NCBI RefSeq assembly: GCF_001279525.1
Contig: NZ_LGDY01000122.1
Coordinates: 7,238 to 71,237 of the forward strand
From: Nocardia sp. NRRL S-836
GTDB taxonomy: Bacteria > Actinomycetota > Actinomycetes > Mycobacteriales > Pseudonocardiaceae
DNA: 64,000 bases
Direction of reading: 5' to 3'
Positions 56,413-64,000 of this stretch are shown piece by piece. The stretch's first letter is position 1. The number at the start of each line of letters is the position of its first letter. A model generated the notes under the pieces. It ran no database searches. It saw only the letters and a list, made by a program, of their open reading frames with translations, and was not told the DNA's origin. A program made the position numbers and the translations under genes.

Positions 56413-56489
56413 CGAAGCCCCGGGGTCCGAGGACTCCGGGGCTTCGTGGTGGCTTTGTCAGCGCTGGACGACCACGGGAGCCGGAGTCC
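56413..56489 (-). promoter_or_regulatory. Phe/Tyr attenuator of aroQ (terminator and antiterminator)
   Basis: Terminator: CGAAGCCCCGG / CCGGGGCTTCG, 11 bp (56413-56423 and 56436-56446), whose loop also pairs GTCC/GGAC. Antiterminator: GGACTCCGG inside the leader ORF (56481-56489, read on minus) is exactly complementary to CCGGAGTCC (56431-56439) in the terminator's upstream arm, and a further 6 of 7 bases can pair past a 2-base bulge. The two structures exclude each other. The terminator ends 43 bases before the aroQ ATG. Confidence 0.8.
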
Positions 56490-56526
56490 GGATCCCGTAG
56501 AAAAACTCGAAGAACGTCGCGCGCAC
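56458..56526 (-). CDS. Leader peptide of aroQ, Phe/Tyr-rich
   Basis: A 22-codon ORF (GTG start at 56526, TGA ending at 56458). Residues 4-10 are T-F-F-E-F-F-Y, i.e. four Phe and one Tyr in six codons, followed by GIRTPAPVVVQR. It stops 11 bases before the terminator hairpin. It is probably leaderless: a TTGGCA-like -35 and an AACACT-like -10 lie upstream, with the latter ending 6 bases before the GTG. Ribosome stalling on the Phe/Tyr codons would leave the antiterminator segment free. Confidence 0.75.
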   Translation of the reverse strand: MRATFFEFFYGIRTPAPVVVQR

Positions 56527-56665
56527 GGTCCCAGTGTTGCACAGGAGCGGTGGCCGGTGCCAAGAGCGGGCTCAGCAGGTGGGACGTCCCGTACGGAGGT
56601 TCTTCTCGAACACATGGTCGGGCGGTGCCGATTTCGTCGGTGCCGCCCGGTACCGTGGATGAACG

Positions 56666-58978
56666 ATGAGCGCCTTGTTCGACTTGCCCTCAAGTCCCCC
56701 CGTCTCCCGCGCGGGCCACCTGCTCGACGACCTGAACCCCGCGCAGCGCCGTGCCGTGGAGCACGCCGGCTCGCCCCTGCTCGTGGTGGCGGGCGCCGGC
56801 TCCGGCAAGACGCGCGTCCTCACCAGGCGGATCGCGTACCTGCTCGCGGAACGCGACGTGCACCCCGGCCAGATCATGGCCATCACGTTCACGAACAAGG
56901 CCGCCGCGGAGATGAAGGAGCGCGTCGCCGACATGGTGGGCGCGCGCGCCCGTTCGATGTGGGTGTCGACGTTCCACTCGATGTGCGTGCGGGTCATGCG
57001 CCGTGAGGCCAAGACGCTGGGCATGTCGTCCAACTTCTCGATCTACGACAGCGACGACACGCGCCGGCTCATCACGCTCGTCGCCCGTGATCTGGACCTG
57101 GACCCGAAGAAGTACGCGGCGCGCACGCTGGCCGTGCACGTCTCGAACCTCAAGAACGAGCTGATCGACCCGGAGACGGCGACCGCGCAGGCGACGAACG
57201 ACCTGGAGCGCCGCGTCGCCGAGGTCTACACCGTCTACCAGCGGCGGCTGCGCGAGTCGAACTCGCTGGACTTCGACGACCTGATCATGAAGACGGTCGA
57301 GCTGCTGCAGACGTTCCCGGACGTGGCCGAGCACTACCGCCGCCGCTTCCGGCACGTGCTGGTGGACGAGTACCAGGACACCAACCACGCCCAGTACACG
57401 CTGGTCCGCGAGCTGGTCGGCAAGGCGGGCGGAGAGCTGCCCCCCGCGGAGCTGTGCGTGGTGGGCGACGCGGACCAGTCGATCTACGCGTTCCGCGGCG
57501 CCACGATCCGCAACATCGTGGAGTTCGAGCGCGACTACCCGGACGCCACCACGATCCTGCTGGAGCAGAACTACCGCTCCACGCAGAACATCCTGACGGC
57601 GGCGAACGCCGTCATCTCGCGCAACCCGAACCGCCGCGACAAGACGTTGTGGAGCGACCTCGGCGAGGGCGAGAAGATCGTCGGCTACGTCGCGGACAAC
57701 GAGCACGACGAGGCCGCGTTCGTGGCCAACGAGATCGACCGGCTGGTCGACGGCGGCGAGGTCAACAACTCCGAGATCGCCGTCTTCTACCGCACGAACA
57801 ACCAGTCGCGCGTGTTCGAGGAGATCTTCATCCGCCTCGGCCTGCCGTACCGGGTCGTCGGTGGTGTGCGCTTCTACGAGCGCCGCGAGGTCCGTGACGC
57901 GCTGGCCTACCTGCGGACCCTGGCCAACCCCGAGGACACGGTGTCGTTGCGCCGCATCCTCAACGTGCCGAAGCGCGGCATCGGCGACCGTGCCGAGGCC
58001 TGCGTCTCCGCCTACGCCGAACGCGAGCGCATCAGCTTCGCCGCGGCGTTGCGCGAGGCCGTCCACGACCGCGTGCCGATGCTGAACCCGCGCTCCCGCA
58101 ACGCGATCGCCGGGTTCGTGGAGCTGATGGACTCGCTGGGGGAGATGGTCGCGCGCGAGGACGACGTGGCCGACATCCTGGAAGCGGTGCTGGAGCAGAC
58201 CGGCTACCGCACCGAGCTGGAGGCCAGCGAGGACCCGCAGGACCACACCCGCGTCGAGAACCTCAACGAGCTCGTCACGGTGGCACGCGAGTTCACCGAG
58301 CTGGAGCTGCCCGAGGGCGCGGAGCCCGTTCCCTCGCTGCCGGCGTTCCTGGAGCGCGTGTCCCTGGTCGCCGACGCCGACTCGATCCCCGACGCCGAGT
58401 CCGACGGCGTGGTCACCCTCATGACCATCCACACCGCCAAGGGCCTCGAATACCCGGTCGTCTTCTCCACCGGCTGGGAGGACGGCGTCTTCCCGCACAT
58501 GCGGGCCCTGGGCGACCCCGCCGAGCTGGCCGAGGAACGCCGCCTGGCCTACGTCGGCATCACCCGCGCCCAGCGCCGCCTGTACCTCTCCCGCGCCCTG
58601 GTCCGCTCGGCCTGGGGCCAGCCCTCGGCCAACCCGGCCTCGCGCTTCCTCGGCGAGATCCCCCAGGACCTCGTCGACTGGCGCCGCGTCGAACCCTCGC
58701 GCGCCGCCCCCACCGCCGCCACGACCTGGGGCCGTTCCGCCTCGGGCAGCATCGCCTCCCGCGGCCTGTCCCGCCCCGCCCCCGGCAAGGCGGGCTGGAA
58801 GGACGCCCCGGCGATGAAGCTGGAGGTGGGCGACCGCGTCACCCACGACAAGTACGGCCTCGGCCGCGTCGTGGCCGTCGACGGCGCCGGCCTGCGCGCC
58901 ACCGCCACCATCGACTTCGGCGGCTCGGGCACCGTGCGCCTGATGCTCATCGGCAGCGTGCCGATGACGAAGCTCTGA
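56666..58978 (+). CDS. pcrA: ATP-dependent DNA helicase UvrD1/PcrA
   Basis: Superfamily 1A 3'-5' helicase acting in nucleotide excision repair and replication restart. The 770-residue protein has the Q-motif LNPAQRRAV and Walker A VVAGAGSGKTRVLTRRI. Motif Ia is ITFTNKAAAEMKERV. Motif II is VDEYQDTN, motif III GDADQSIYAFRGA, motif IV LEQNYRST, motif V TIHTAKGLEYPVVF and motif VI YVGITRAQRRLY. The C-terminal Tudor-like domain ends RLMLIGSVPMTKL, as in mycobacterial UvrD1, which partners Ku. It is divergent from aroQ. Confidence 0.97.
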   Translation: MSALFDLPSSPPVSRAGHLLDDLNPAQRRAVEHAGSPLLVVAGAGSGKTRVLTRRIAYLLAERDVHPGQIMAITFTNKAAAEMKERVADMVGARARSMWVSTFHSMCVRVMRREAKTLGMSSNFSIYDSDDTRRLITLVARDLDLDPKKYAARTLAVHVSNLKNELIDPETATAQATNDLERRVAEVYTVYQRRLRESNSLDFDDLIMKTVELLQTFPDVAEHYRRRFRHVLVDEYQDTNHAQYTLVRELVGKAGGELPPAELCVVGDADQSIYAFRGATIRNIVEFERDYPDATTILLEQNYRSTQNILTAANAVISRNPNRRDKTLWSDLGEGEKIVGYVADNEHDEAAFVANEIDRLVDGGEVNNSEIAVFYRTNNQSRVFEEIFIRLGLPYRVVGGVRFYERREVRDALAYLRTLANPEDTVSLRRILNVPKRGIGDRAEACVSAYAERERISFAAALREAVHDRVPMLNPRSRNAIAGFVELMDSLGEMVAREDDVADILEAVLEQTGYRTELEASEDPQDHTRVENLNELVTVAREFTELELPEGAEPVPSLPAFLERVSLVADADSIPDAESDGVVTLMTIHTAKGLEYPVVFSTGWEDGVFPHMRALGDPAELAEERRLAYVGITRAQRRLYLSRALVRSAWGQPSANPASRFLGEIPQDLVDWRRVEPSRAAPTAATTWGRSASGSIASRGLSRPAPGKAGWKDAPAMKLEVGDRVTHDKYGLGRVVAVDGAGLRATATIDFGGSGTVRLMLIGSVPMTKL

Positions 58979-58988
58979 ACTCTGCCTC

Positions 58989-59021
58989 CAGCCCCGTCGA
59001 CCGCCTCGGTCGACGGGGCTG
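58989..59021 (+). terminator. Hairpin terminator after pcrA
   Basis: A perfect 15-bp repeat CAGCCCCGTCGACCG / CGGTCGACGGGGCTG with a 3-base loop, followed by TTC. Confidence 0.92.
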
Positions 59022-59164
59022 TTCGCTGTCCTGACTCCGGCCACCGCCCCCAGGCCGTCACCCGTCCGTGTCTGCTCAACCCTCGCGAACCCGACCCTCG
59101 GCACGCGTCTGACCTGCGGCTTGATGCTCGCTTGACCAAATTCACAGCAATTCCGGGAATTCGC

Positions 59165-59191
59165 GCAACGACCCGCAACCCCGTGCGTCTA
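59165..59191 (+). promoter_or_regulatory. ECF-sigma-like promoter before a gene-free interval
   Basis: GCAACG (59165-59170) and CGTCTA (59186-59191) are 15 bases apart, the pattern of many actinobacterial ECF promoters. No credible coding region starts within the next ~230 bases. Between 59022 and 59431 I see no other gene. Confidence 0.35.
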
Positions 59192-59310
59192 TGTGGGTGT
59201 CGCAAGCAGCACAGCCATCGGGACGTTCGGGGCGATCCGGGGCAGCAGGAGCAGCTCGCGCACGAAGGGGAGCGAAGGGACGGCGGGGGCCTAACTTCGC
59301 GGCGAAGGTG

Positions 59311-59342
59311 CGGCCGGACCGAACGGGAGAGCGGTCCGGCCG
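59311..59342 (+). terminator. Hairpin downstream of the ECF-like promoter
   Basis: CGGCCGGACCG / CGGTCCGGCCG, 11 bp perfect, 10-base loop. It would end a transcript of about 145 bases starting near 59198. Confidence 0.7.
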
Positions 59343-59431
59343 TGCCGTTTCCGCAGTTCAGGTGCTGTGGATCCGAAATTGTCAGACCTGCTGAGCACAA
59401 TCGACCGCATGAGGAACTCGACCCGGCGGGA

Positions 59432-59698
59432 GTGCTCGCGGTGGATCACGTACTTGCTCAGGTTCTACGCGAACGTGTGTTCGGCGATCTCACGAGGCTT
59501 GAGGCCGGCGCAAGCGGGAACCCAGGGTCGACGGCGATGCTCGTCGACGCCTGGCGCGTGCTGCTCGAGCTCCACGAGACGACGGAGAGCGGGGCCTGCC
59601 GGGCGTGCGGGCCGCGGTGGCGCAGGCGCATGTGCTCGGTCTGGCGGGTGGCGGTCGTCTACTTCGTGCGGCACGAGCGCGGCTACAGCGGCGCTTGA
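59432..59698 (+). CDS. Small actinobacterial hypothetical protein with Cys/Trp motif
   Basis: An 88-residue protein, mostly helical (DHVLAQVLRERVFGDLTRL, LVDAWRVLLELHE). It has a C-terminal G-A-C-R-A-C-G-P-R-W-R-R-R-M-C-S-V-W-R-V-A motif. The C-x2-C...C-x-V-W-x-x-A pattern recurs in many small actinobacterial proteins of unknown function and may bind a metal. The start is uncertain: GTG 59432 or 59441. There is no clear ribosome site; upstream lies a repeat-like TTGTCAGACCTG sequence. Confidence 0.55.
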   Translation: MLAVDHVLAQVLRERVFGDLTRLEAGASGNPGSTAMLVDAWRVLLELHETTESGACRACGPRWRRRMCSVWRVAVVYFVRHERGYSGA

Positions 59699-59813
59699 GG
59701 CTCCTGTGGCCCCTGGGGCGCGTGGAGTGACCCGTACCACCCCAGGAGCTGGCTCAAACGCGAAAAGCCGCGCAGAAAGCTACTGGGCCGTAGTTCAGCA
59801 GACGACGAACAAC

Positions 59814-60602
59814 TCAGACCGTGACACCGCGGGCGTTGAGCCAGGTGAGCGGGTTGATCTTCTGGCCGCCCGGCTCCCAGACCTCGAAGTGGAGGTGCGG
59901 GCCGGTGGAGAAGCCGCGGTTGCCCATGTGGGCGATCATCTGGCCGGCCTTGACGCGCTGGCCCTCGCTGACGACGTAGTCGTTGACGTGGCCGTAGACG
60001 GTGATGGTGCCGTCGGCGTGCTGGACGCGGACCCAGAGGCCGAAGCCGGAGGCGGGGCCCGCCTCGAGGATCACGCCGTCCGCGGCGGCCAGGATCGGGG
60101 TGCCGATGGGGCCCGCGATGTCGATGCCGAGGTGCATGGTGCCCCAGCGGCCGCCGTAGCCGGAGGTGAACTCACCGGCGGCGGGGCGGACGAACTTGGG
60201 GCGCTTCTTCTCGGCCTCCGCGGCCTCGCGCTGCGTGGTGAGCTGCTGGCTGCGCAGGAGCTTGGCGGCCTCGGCGGAACCCTCGGACGTGGTCTTGGAG
60301 ACCGCGAGGATCTGCGGCGCGGAGGCGGTGTCACCGCCCATGCCGTCGAAGGTGGCGGCGCCGCCCGCGTGGTTGGCGAGCTGGACGTCGTTGCTGTCGT
60401 CCGCGGCGGCCTGCAGGGTCTGACCTGCGCCTGCCGCGGCGAAAGCGCCTACCGCGACGGCGGCGACGACGATGCGTCCGCGAAGCGCCGACGGCGGCGG
60501 GGGGAGCCGGTGGGTGCCGGTGGTGCGCGTGGAGGCACGGTCGACTGCCTCGTCAAGCGCAGCACTGCGTTCATGGCCGCCGGGGGAGCGGTGGTGACTC
60601 AA
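59814..60602 (-). CDS. M23 family peptidase (LytM-type), membrane-anchored
   Basis: A 262-residue cell-wall endopeptidase-like protein (Rv0950c position). An N-terminal cytoplasmic piece leads to a membrane helix (GRIVVAAVAVGAFAAAGAGQTLQA, about 42-65). A coiled stretch (AEAAKLLRSQQLTTQREAAEAEKKR) follows. The peptidase domain has the zinc ligands in GTMHLGIDIAGP and STGPHLHFEVWEP; the H-x-x-x-D and H-x-H pairs are intact, so it is likely active. TTG start at 60602 with GGAAGGG 9 bases upstream; no better in-frame start fits. The 60603-60811 leader holds a hairpin. Confidence 0.92.
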   Translation of the reverse strand: MSHHRSPGGHERSAALDEAVDRASTRTTGTHRLPPPPSALRGRIVVAAVAVGAFAAAGAGQTLQAAADDSNDVQLANHAGGAATFDGMGGDTASAPQILAVSKTTSEGSAEAAKLLRSQQLTTQREAAEAEKKRPKFVRPAAGEFTSGYGGRWGTMHLGIDIAGPIGTPILAAADGVILEAGPASGFGLWVRVQHADGTITVYGHVNDYVVSEGQRVKAGQMIAHMGNRGFSTGPHLHFEVWEPGGQKINPLTWLNARGVTV

Positions 60603-60664
60603 AGCTTGCCCTTCCGCCTTCGGGGAGCCTGGTCGGGCGGACTGCCGGGCGGGGGATTCCCGGT

Positions 60665-60689
60665 GAGTCAGATTTCGGGGTTCTGACTC
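60665..60689 (-). promoter_or_regulatory. Hairpin in the M23 peptidase leader
   Basis: GAGTCAGA / TCTGACTC, 8 bp perfect with a 9-base loop, 63 bases upstream of the TTG start. Role unknown; it could be an operator or part of a leader structure. Confidence 0.35.
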
Positions 60690-60811
60690 GGTGTCCTTCT
60701 GTGACCAGACCGTGACAACGGACCGGGGGACAGTAACGGCGCCGAGCGCCGGAGGGCAAACCCCAGTTCGTTACGTCGACCGAACGGGCGGCGACCTTGT
60801 GGTTTCAACTG

Positions 60812-61792
60812 TCAACTGTGACCTTCGGTCACGCCGGGCGCGCGACACGCCTCATTGCCAGCGGCGATGGGGTGAGTTGACTCGTCATCCATACGGGTGA
60901 TGGCGGTAACAACGACATGAAGCGTTCTCGTGTCAACCGGGAGGGAAAGGTGACCTGAATCACGTATCTGGTGCTCTTCGACGAGCAACGAGGGGTGCTC
61001 CAGTCGGGCGTTGCGCTGCGGGACGATGACCTGGTCCATCTCCGACCAGACGACCACGAAGCGCGTGCGGCAGGGCCGGCAGGGCTCGGCGAGCTCGGTG
61101 AGCAGTTCCGAACCGGGCCGCAGCTGCTTGGTCAGCGGGGTCGGCAGTAAGTAGGCGGCGAGGGTGCCGTTGTGCGGGGTCCCGAGGGTCACGAGCGTGC
61201 GAACGCGTGAGTCGCCGTGCAGTCGTTGCACGTAATACCTGGCGATGAGCCCGCCGAGTGAATGGCCGACGACGTGCACCTGATCGGACCCGGTCTGCTC
61301 GCAGATCCGCTCGATGTGCGCGCCGAGCAGTGCGGCCGAACGCCGGACGTCGCCGGTCAGGGCGGTCAGCACGCTGTAGTTGATGGCGTGCACCACCCCG
61401 AAGCCCCGCCTCCGCAGCGCCCCCGACAGCACCGCGAAGGCGGAGCGGTTGTCCCCGATGCCGTGCACCAACACGATCGGGGTGCCCGCCGCGTCCATCG
61501 CCGAAACCACCAGGCCGCGCTGGCGGGGAGGCAGGCCGTCGGTGCGGTAGTGCCGGAAGTGGCCGTCCGGGCGCAGCTGCTCGGCGACGGCGCCCCACGG
61601 GTAGAGCACGGCGTGAGCGGTCAGCCAGGCGGCTTCCATCGCGGCGCCGCGCAGACCACCCGGTGTGGCCAGCGCGCGCAACGCGACCTTGGCCTCTTCG
61701 GCGATGTCGCGGGCGGTGTGCACACCCCAGCCGGCGTGGTCGAGAACGGCGTCGGTGAGACGCCCCATCCACGACCGGCCGTTGTCACCCAT
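60812..61792 (-). CDS. Lipase/alpha-beta hydrolase (EstA-like)
   Basis: A 326-residue lipase-type hydrolase. It has PIVLVHGIGDNRSAFAVL (oxyanion loop), the elbow VHVVGHSLGGLIARYYV, and LVTLGTPHNGTLAAYL. The acid is in VVWSEMDQVI and the His in IRDSGHLSLPVD. There is no signal peptide, though a TAHAVLYPWG segment is mildly hydrophobic. The ATG at 61792 (MGDNGRSWMG) is preferred over 61852. A small hairpin GTGACC-TTC-GGTCAC (60818-60832) overlaps the 3' end. Substrate unknown, probably an ester or lipid. Confidence 0.88.
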   Translation of the reverse strand: MGDNGRSWMGRLTDAVLDHAGWGVHTARDIAEEAKVALRALATPGGLRGAAMEAAWLTAHAVLYPWGAVAEQLRPDGHFRHYRTDGLPPRQRGLVVSAMDAAGTPIVLVHGIGDNRSAFAVLSGALRRRGFGVVHAINYSVLTALTGDVRRSAALLGAHIERICEQTGSDQVHVVGHSLGGLIARYYVQRLHGDSRVRTLVTLGTPHNGTLAAYLLPTPLTKQLRPGSELLTELAEPCRPCRTRFVVVWSEMDQVIVPQRNARLEHPSLLVEEHQIRDSGHLSLPVDTRTLHVVVTAITRMDDESTHPIAAGNEACRAPGVTEGHS

Positions 61793-61991
61793 GTGAGCGA
61801 CGGTAAGTGATGATCTCACCGGAACGGGGTACCCAGCGGTCGTTTTCCACAAGCGAACGAACTTCGTCTCAGCAGGCCTCGTTCACCTGCGTGAACAGGC
61901 GCGGCCGCTCGTCCGCTGAGCTGCACGGTCACGATCACCGCCCAGGGCGTCGCCGCAGCGGTGCGGTGGTGTCTTGCTAGGTTCGCCCGCG

Positions 61992-63656
61992 ATGACTCGA
62001 ACCGAGCTCGAGAACCAGACATCGGCGGTCACCCGGCTGCGCGTCGCGTGGGGCCTCGCCGCGGCGGGAGCCCTTCTCCTGACGGTGGGGCCGTTGCTCG
62101 GCGTCGTCGACGGCGCCGCACCGGCGTACACGTCGTGGCCGCTGCTGGCGGTGCTCGCACTGCTGCCTCCCGCGCTCGCGGGTGCGTTGTGGCTGCGCGG
62201 CCGTCCGTTCGTCGCGGCCGCGGTGCTGGCGGCGGTGGGCGCGTTCGCTCCCGGACGGCTGCTCGGCGACCTGCAGATCATCGGCCACACGATGACCGTG
62301 GGCCGCCCGGAGCTGTTCCGGCCGTCCGGACTCGTGGCGCCGCCGACCGGGACGGGACTCTGGCTGCTCGTGCTCGGCCACGTGCTGGTGCTCGCCGGCG
62401 GCGTGCTCGCGGCAGGACGCGCAGGCGTGCCCTCCGACGAGGAGGACACCCCGCGCCAGCTCGCGGTCTTCCTCCCGGTCGCCGCCCTGGCCGCGATCGC
62501 GCTGCTGGGCGAGCCGTTCAGCTCGACGGACGTGTACCTGCTGCCGCGCAGCCCGTGGGACCTGCCGGTGCTCGGCCTGATCGGCGGCCTGCTGCTGGCC
62601 GCGGCCGCTCCGCTGGTCGCCGCGCTCACCGGCAGCTCGCCGGACCCGGACACGCGCCGCGGCGGCATGCTCGGCGTGGCACTCGGCCTCGCCGCGGTGG
62701 CCGCACCCTCGCTGGCGGCGGGCCTGTTCGCGGACGCGCTCGGCGTCACCTGGGCCCCGGTCGTCGCACTGCTCGCGGCGGCGGTGCTGGTGGCGCTGTC
62801 GTTCCGCAGCGCGCGCACGGACGAGAAGGACCAGGCGGCGGAAGAGATCGTCCTGCCCGCCCTGCACCGCCTGCACGCGGCAACGGGCGTGTTCGCCGTC
62901 CTGGCCGCCGCGGCCGCCGTCGTGGGCGCCATCGCTCCACAGGTCGTGGTCGACGGCGAGGAGCCGGTCTTCTACGCGGCCCGGCTGCTGTGGCCAACCG
63001 GCCTGGCACTCGCCGTGCTGGGACTGCTGATGTTCGTGCGCACCGCCGCAGGCACGGCACGCCCCGCGCTGGTCTACGCGGTCTACGCGACGCTCGTCGC
63101 CTCGGTCTTCAGCGTGCAGACGGTGAGCCTGGCCAGCCAGTCCGGCCTGGCCGAACCCGCGCCCGGCTTCTGGGTGATGTCCGCGGTCTACCCGCTCGGC
63201 CTGGTGGCGCTGGTCTGCGCGGCCGTAGCGGGCGGCGCCGAACGCGAGAACGCCGACCAGCGCAAACCCGGCCACGTACCGCTCGCCGAACTGGGCGCGA
63301 CCCTGCTGGCCGGCCTGTTCGCCATCGGCGCCTTCGCACTGCCGACGATGAAGGCCACCGGCTACACCCCACCCGACCTGGTCGGCAACTACGACCCGAT
63401 CGTCTCGACCACCCTCGTCGCCGCCCTGCTCCTCCTGCTCGCCGCCCTGTTCCTCGCACTGCGCTCCCGCCCCCAACGCGGCGCGCCACTGCTGGCCGGC
63501 GCAGCCCTGCTCGTCGGCGTCCGCGCCCTGGAACTGCCCCTGACCGGCGCCCGCGTCGAGGGCACGACCGCAGCGCCCGGCACGTGGCTGGCCCTCGCCT
63601 CCGTGGTCGCACTCCTGGTGGCGGCAGGTTCGATGGCGGCCCGCGCAAGCCGCTGA
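61992..63656 (+). CDS. Polytopic membrane protein, unknown
   Basis: A 554-residue protein with about 14 hydrophobic helices and short Gly/Arg loops. There are no signature motifs of known transporters or glycosyltransferases. It may correspond to the large membrane protein near uvrD1/sucCD in mycobacteria (Rv0955-like), by position only. The ATG 61992 is preceded by a TAGGTT -10-like box 8 bases away, suggesting a leaderless mRNA; the longer ATG 61974 lies before that box. A GTTCAC-CTGC-GTGAAC repeat lies at 61881-61896 upstream. Confidence 0.75.
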   Translation: MTRTELENQTSAVTRLRVAWGLAAAGALLLTVGPLLGVVDGAAPAYTSWPLLAVLALLPPALAGALWLRGRPFVAAAVLAAVGAFAPGRLLGDLQIIGHTMTVGRPELFRPSGLVAPPTGTGLWLLVLGHVLVLAGGVLAAGRAGVPSDEEDTPRQLAVFLPVAALAAIALLGEPFSSTDVYLLPRSPWDLPVLGLIGGLLLAAAAPLVAALTGSSPDPDTRRGGMLGVALGLAAVAAPSLAAGLFADALGVTWAPVVALLAAAVLVALSFRSARTDEKDQAAEEIVLPALHRLHAATGVFAVLAAAAAVVGAIAPQVVVDGEEPVFYAARLLWPTGLALAVLGLLMFVRTAAGTARPALVYAVYATLVASVFSVQTVSLASQSGLAEPAPGFWVMSAVYPLGLVALVCAAVAGGAERENADQRKPGHVPLAELGATLLAGLFAIGAFALPTMKATGYTPPDLVGNYDPIVSTTLVAALLLLLAALFLALRSRPQRGAPLLAGAALLVGVRALELPLTGARVEGTTAAPGTWLALASVVALLVAAGSMAARASR

Positions 63657-63902
63657 CCAGCCCTTCGACACCGCCTGACCCCGGCACGGCCCCAGCTCGG
63701 CGCGTCTCGGGGACGGGACAACTCGGCATAGGCCCAGGACAGCTCAACTTGGGCACGCCCCGGCTTGGGCGCGCCCCGGCACCACTCAGGTTCGGCGCCG
63801 CTCGGGACAGGTCGACACGGCTTGGGCACGAAGGCCGGCACGACTCCGCTCAGCTCGACTGACTCGGCTCTTGGGACGGGTCGCCCTCTGTGGTGGTCGT
63901 CC
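63657..63902. other. Non-coding low-complexity stretch
   Basis: The bases after the membrane protein are rich in GCTTGGGC, GCCCCGGC and AGCTCGGC-type words, as in decayed tandem repeats. No gene, terminator or promoter is supported here. Confidence 0.5.
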
Positions 63903-64000
63903 TGCCCGCGCTGCTCTGCCCGCGCTGCTCTGCCCGCGCTGCTCTGCCCGCGCTGCTCTGCCCGCGCTGCTCTGCCCGCGCTGCTCTGCCCGCGCTGCTC
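63903..64000. repeat. 14-bp perfect tandem repeat, at least 7 copies
   Basis: Seven identical copies of TGCCCGCGCTGCTC, end to end, reaching the last base of the window, so the array continues beyond it. The period is not a multiple of three, so it is unlikely to code for a repeat protein in a stable frame. Confidence 0.95.

Noticed and set aside
59191..59394. 67-codon ORF after the ECF-like promoter
   Set aside because: Low-complexity G/A/R-rich translation that runs through the terminator hairpin; no ribosome site.
60603..60811. Possible c-di-AMP (ydaO) riboswitch upstream of the M23 peptidase
   Set aside because: Such riboswitches often precede actinobacterial cell-wall hydrolases, and fragments like CCGAAATCTGACTCACC and GGAAGGGCAA recall the motif. 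The conserved G-T-G-A-A-T-C and C-C-C-G-A-A-C-C-C-G-T-C-A-G-C-T blocks are missing in proper order.

Overview
The window is GC-rich actinomycete chromosome, most likely from the Pseudonocardiales (Lentzea/Saccharothrix/Actinosynnema-type). Two things support this. First, the gene order follows the mycobacterial block Rv3445c to Rv3396c almost step by step: esx pair, rplM, rpsI, glmM, glmS, nnr, alr, hydrolase, tsaE, tsaB, rimI, tsaD, groES, groEL1, whiB3, an Rv3415c-like gene, sigD, rsdA, DUF5319, guaB2, guaB3, choD, guaA. Second, it carries genes of sporulating or filamentous actinomycetes (bldM, an ssgB-like gene, a PspC/LiaFSR-like envelope-stress module). The last part matches another mycobacterial block (Rv0948c chorismate mutase, Rv0949 uvrD1, Rv0950c M23 peptidase). 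These comparisons come from memory of those genomes and were not computed.

Layout. 0-8.4 kb: a WXG100 pair of ESX-4 type, the L13/S9 operon, glmM, then a three-gene cluster of type VII secretion-like proteins and an alpha/beta hydrolase. 8.4-19 kb: amino-sugar synthesis (glmS), NAD(P)HX repair, alanine racemase, the tRNA t6A genes tsaE/tsaB/tsaD with rimI, and a Tat-exported PhoD. 19-26 kb: CIRCE-controlled groESL1, then a developmental/stress regulator cluster (WhiB3-like, MerR-like, BldM, SigD, RsdA). The bldM frame is broken by one extra G in a G5 run. 26-27.1 kb: a 1.1-kb gene-free, repeat-rich stretch. 27.1-39.6 kb: guanine nucleotide synthesis (guaB, guaB3, guaA) around an oxidative operon (GMC oxidase, odd MBL protein, FAD monooxygenase, BBE-like oxidase) preceded by a 25-bp palindrome. 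39.6-43.6 kb: LiaF-like PspC protein divergent from a PspC-type sensor kinase and its regulator. 43.5-54.5 kb: three membrane Ser/Thr kinases, a toxin-antitoxin pair beside a kinase-gene relic, an SsgB-like protein, an EamA/LysR divergent pair and three single-pass membrane proteins. 54.6-64 kb: HDAC-like amidohydrolase, chorismate mutase, UvrD1/PcrA helicase, M23 peptidase, lipase, a large membrane protein and a 14-bp tandem repeat running off the window.

The most notable find is upstream of the chorismate mutase gene. On the minus strand there is a 22-codon leader ORF with Phe-Phe-Glu-Phe-Phe-Tyr in a row, then a strong hairpin, then the gene. A 9-nt segment just after the Tyr codon is exactly complementary to one arm of the hairpin. 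This is the layout of a classical transcription attenuator responding to charged tRNA-Phe/tRNA-Tyr.

Many genes overlap by four bases (GTGA/ATGA) or sit a few bases apart, so translation coupling is common. Several genes (glmS, tsaB, the antitoxin) have a TACCCT/TACCTT-like -10 box 6-9 bases before the start codon, suggesting leaderless mRNAs.
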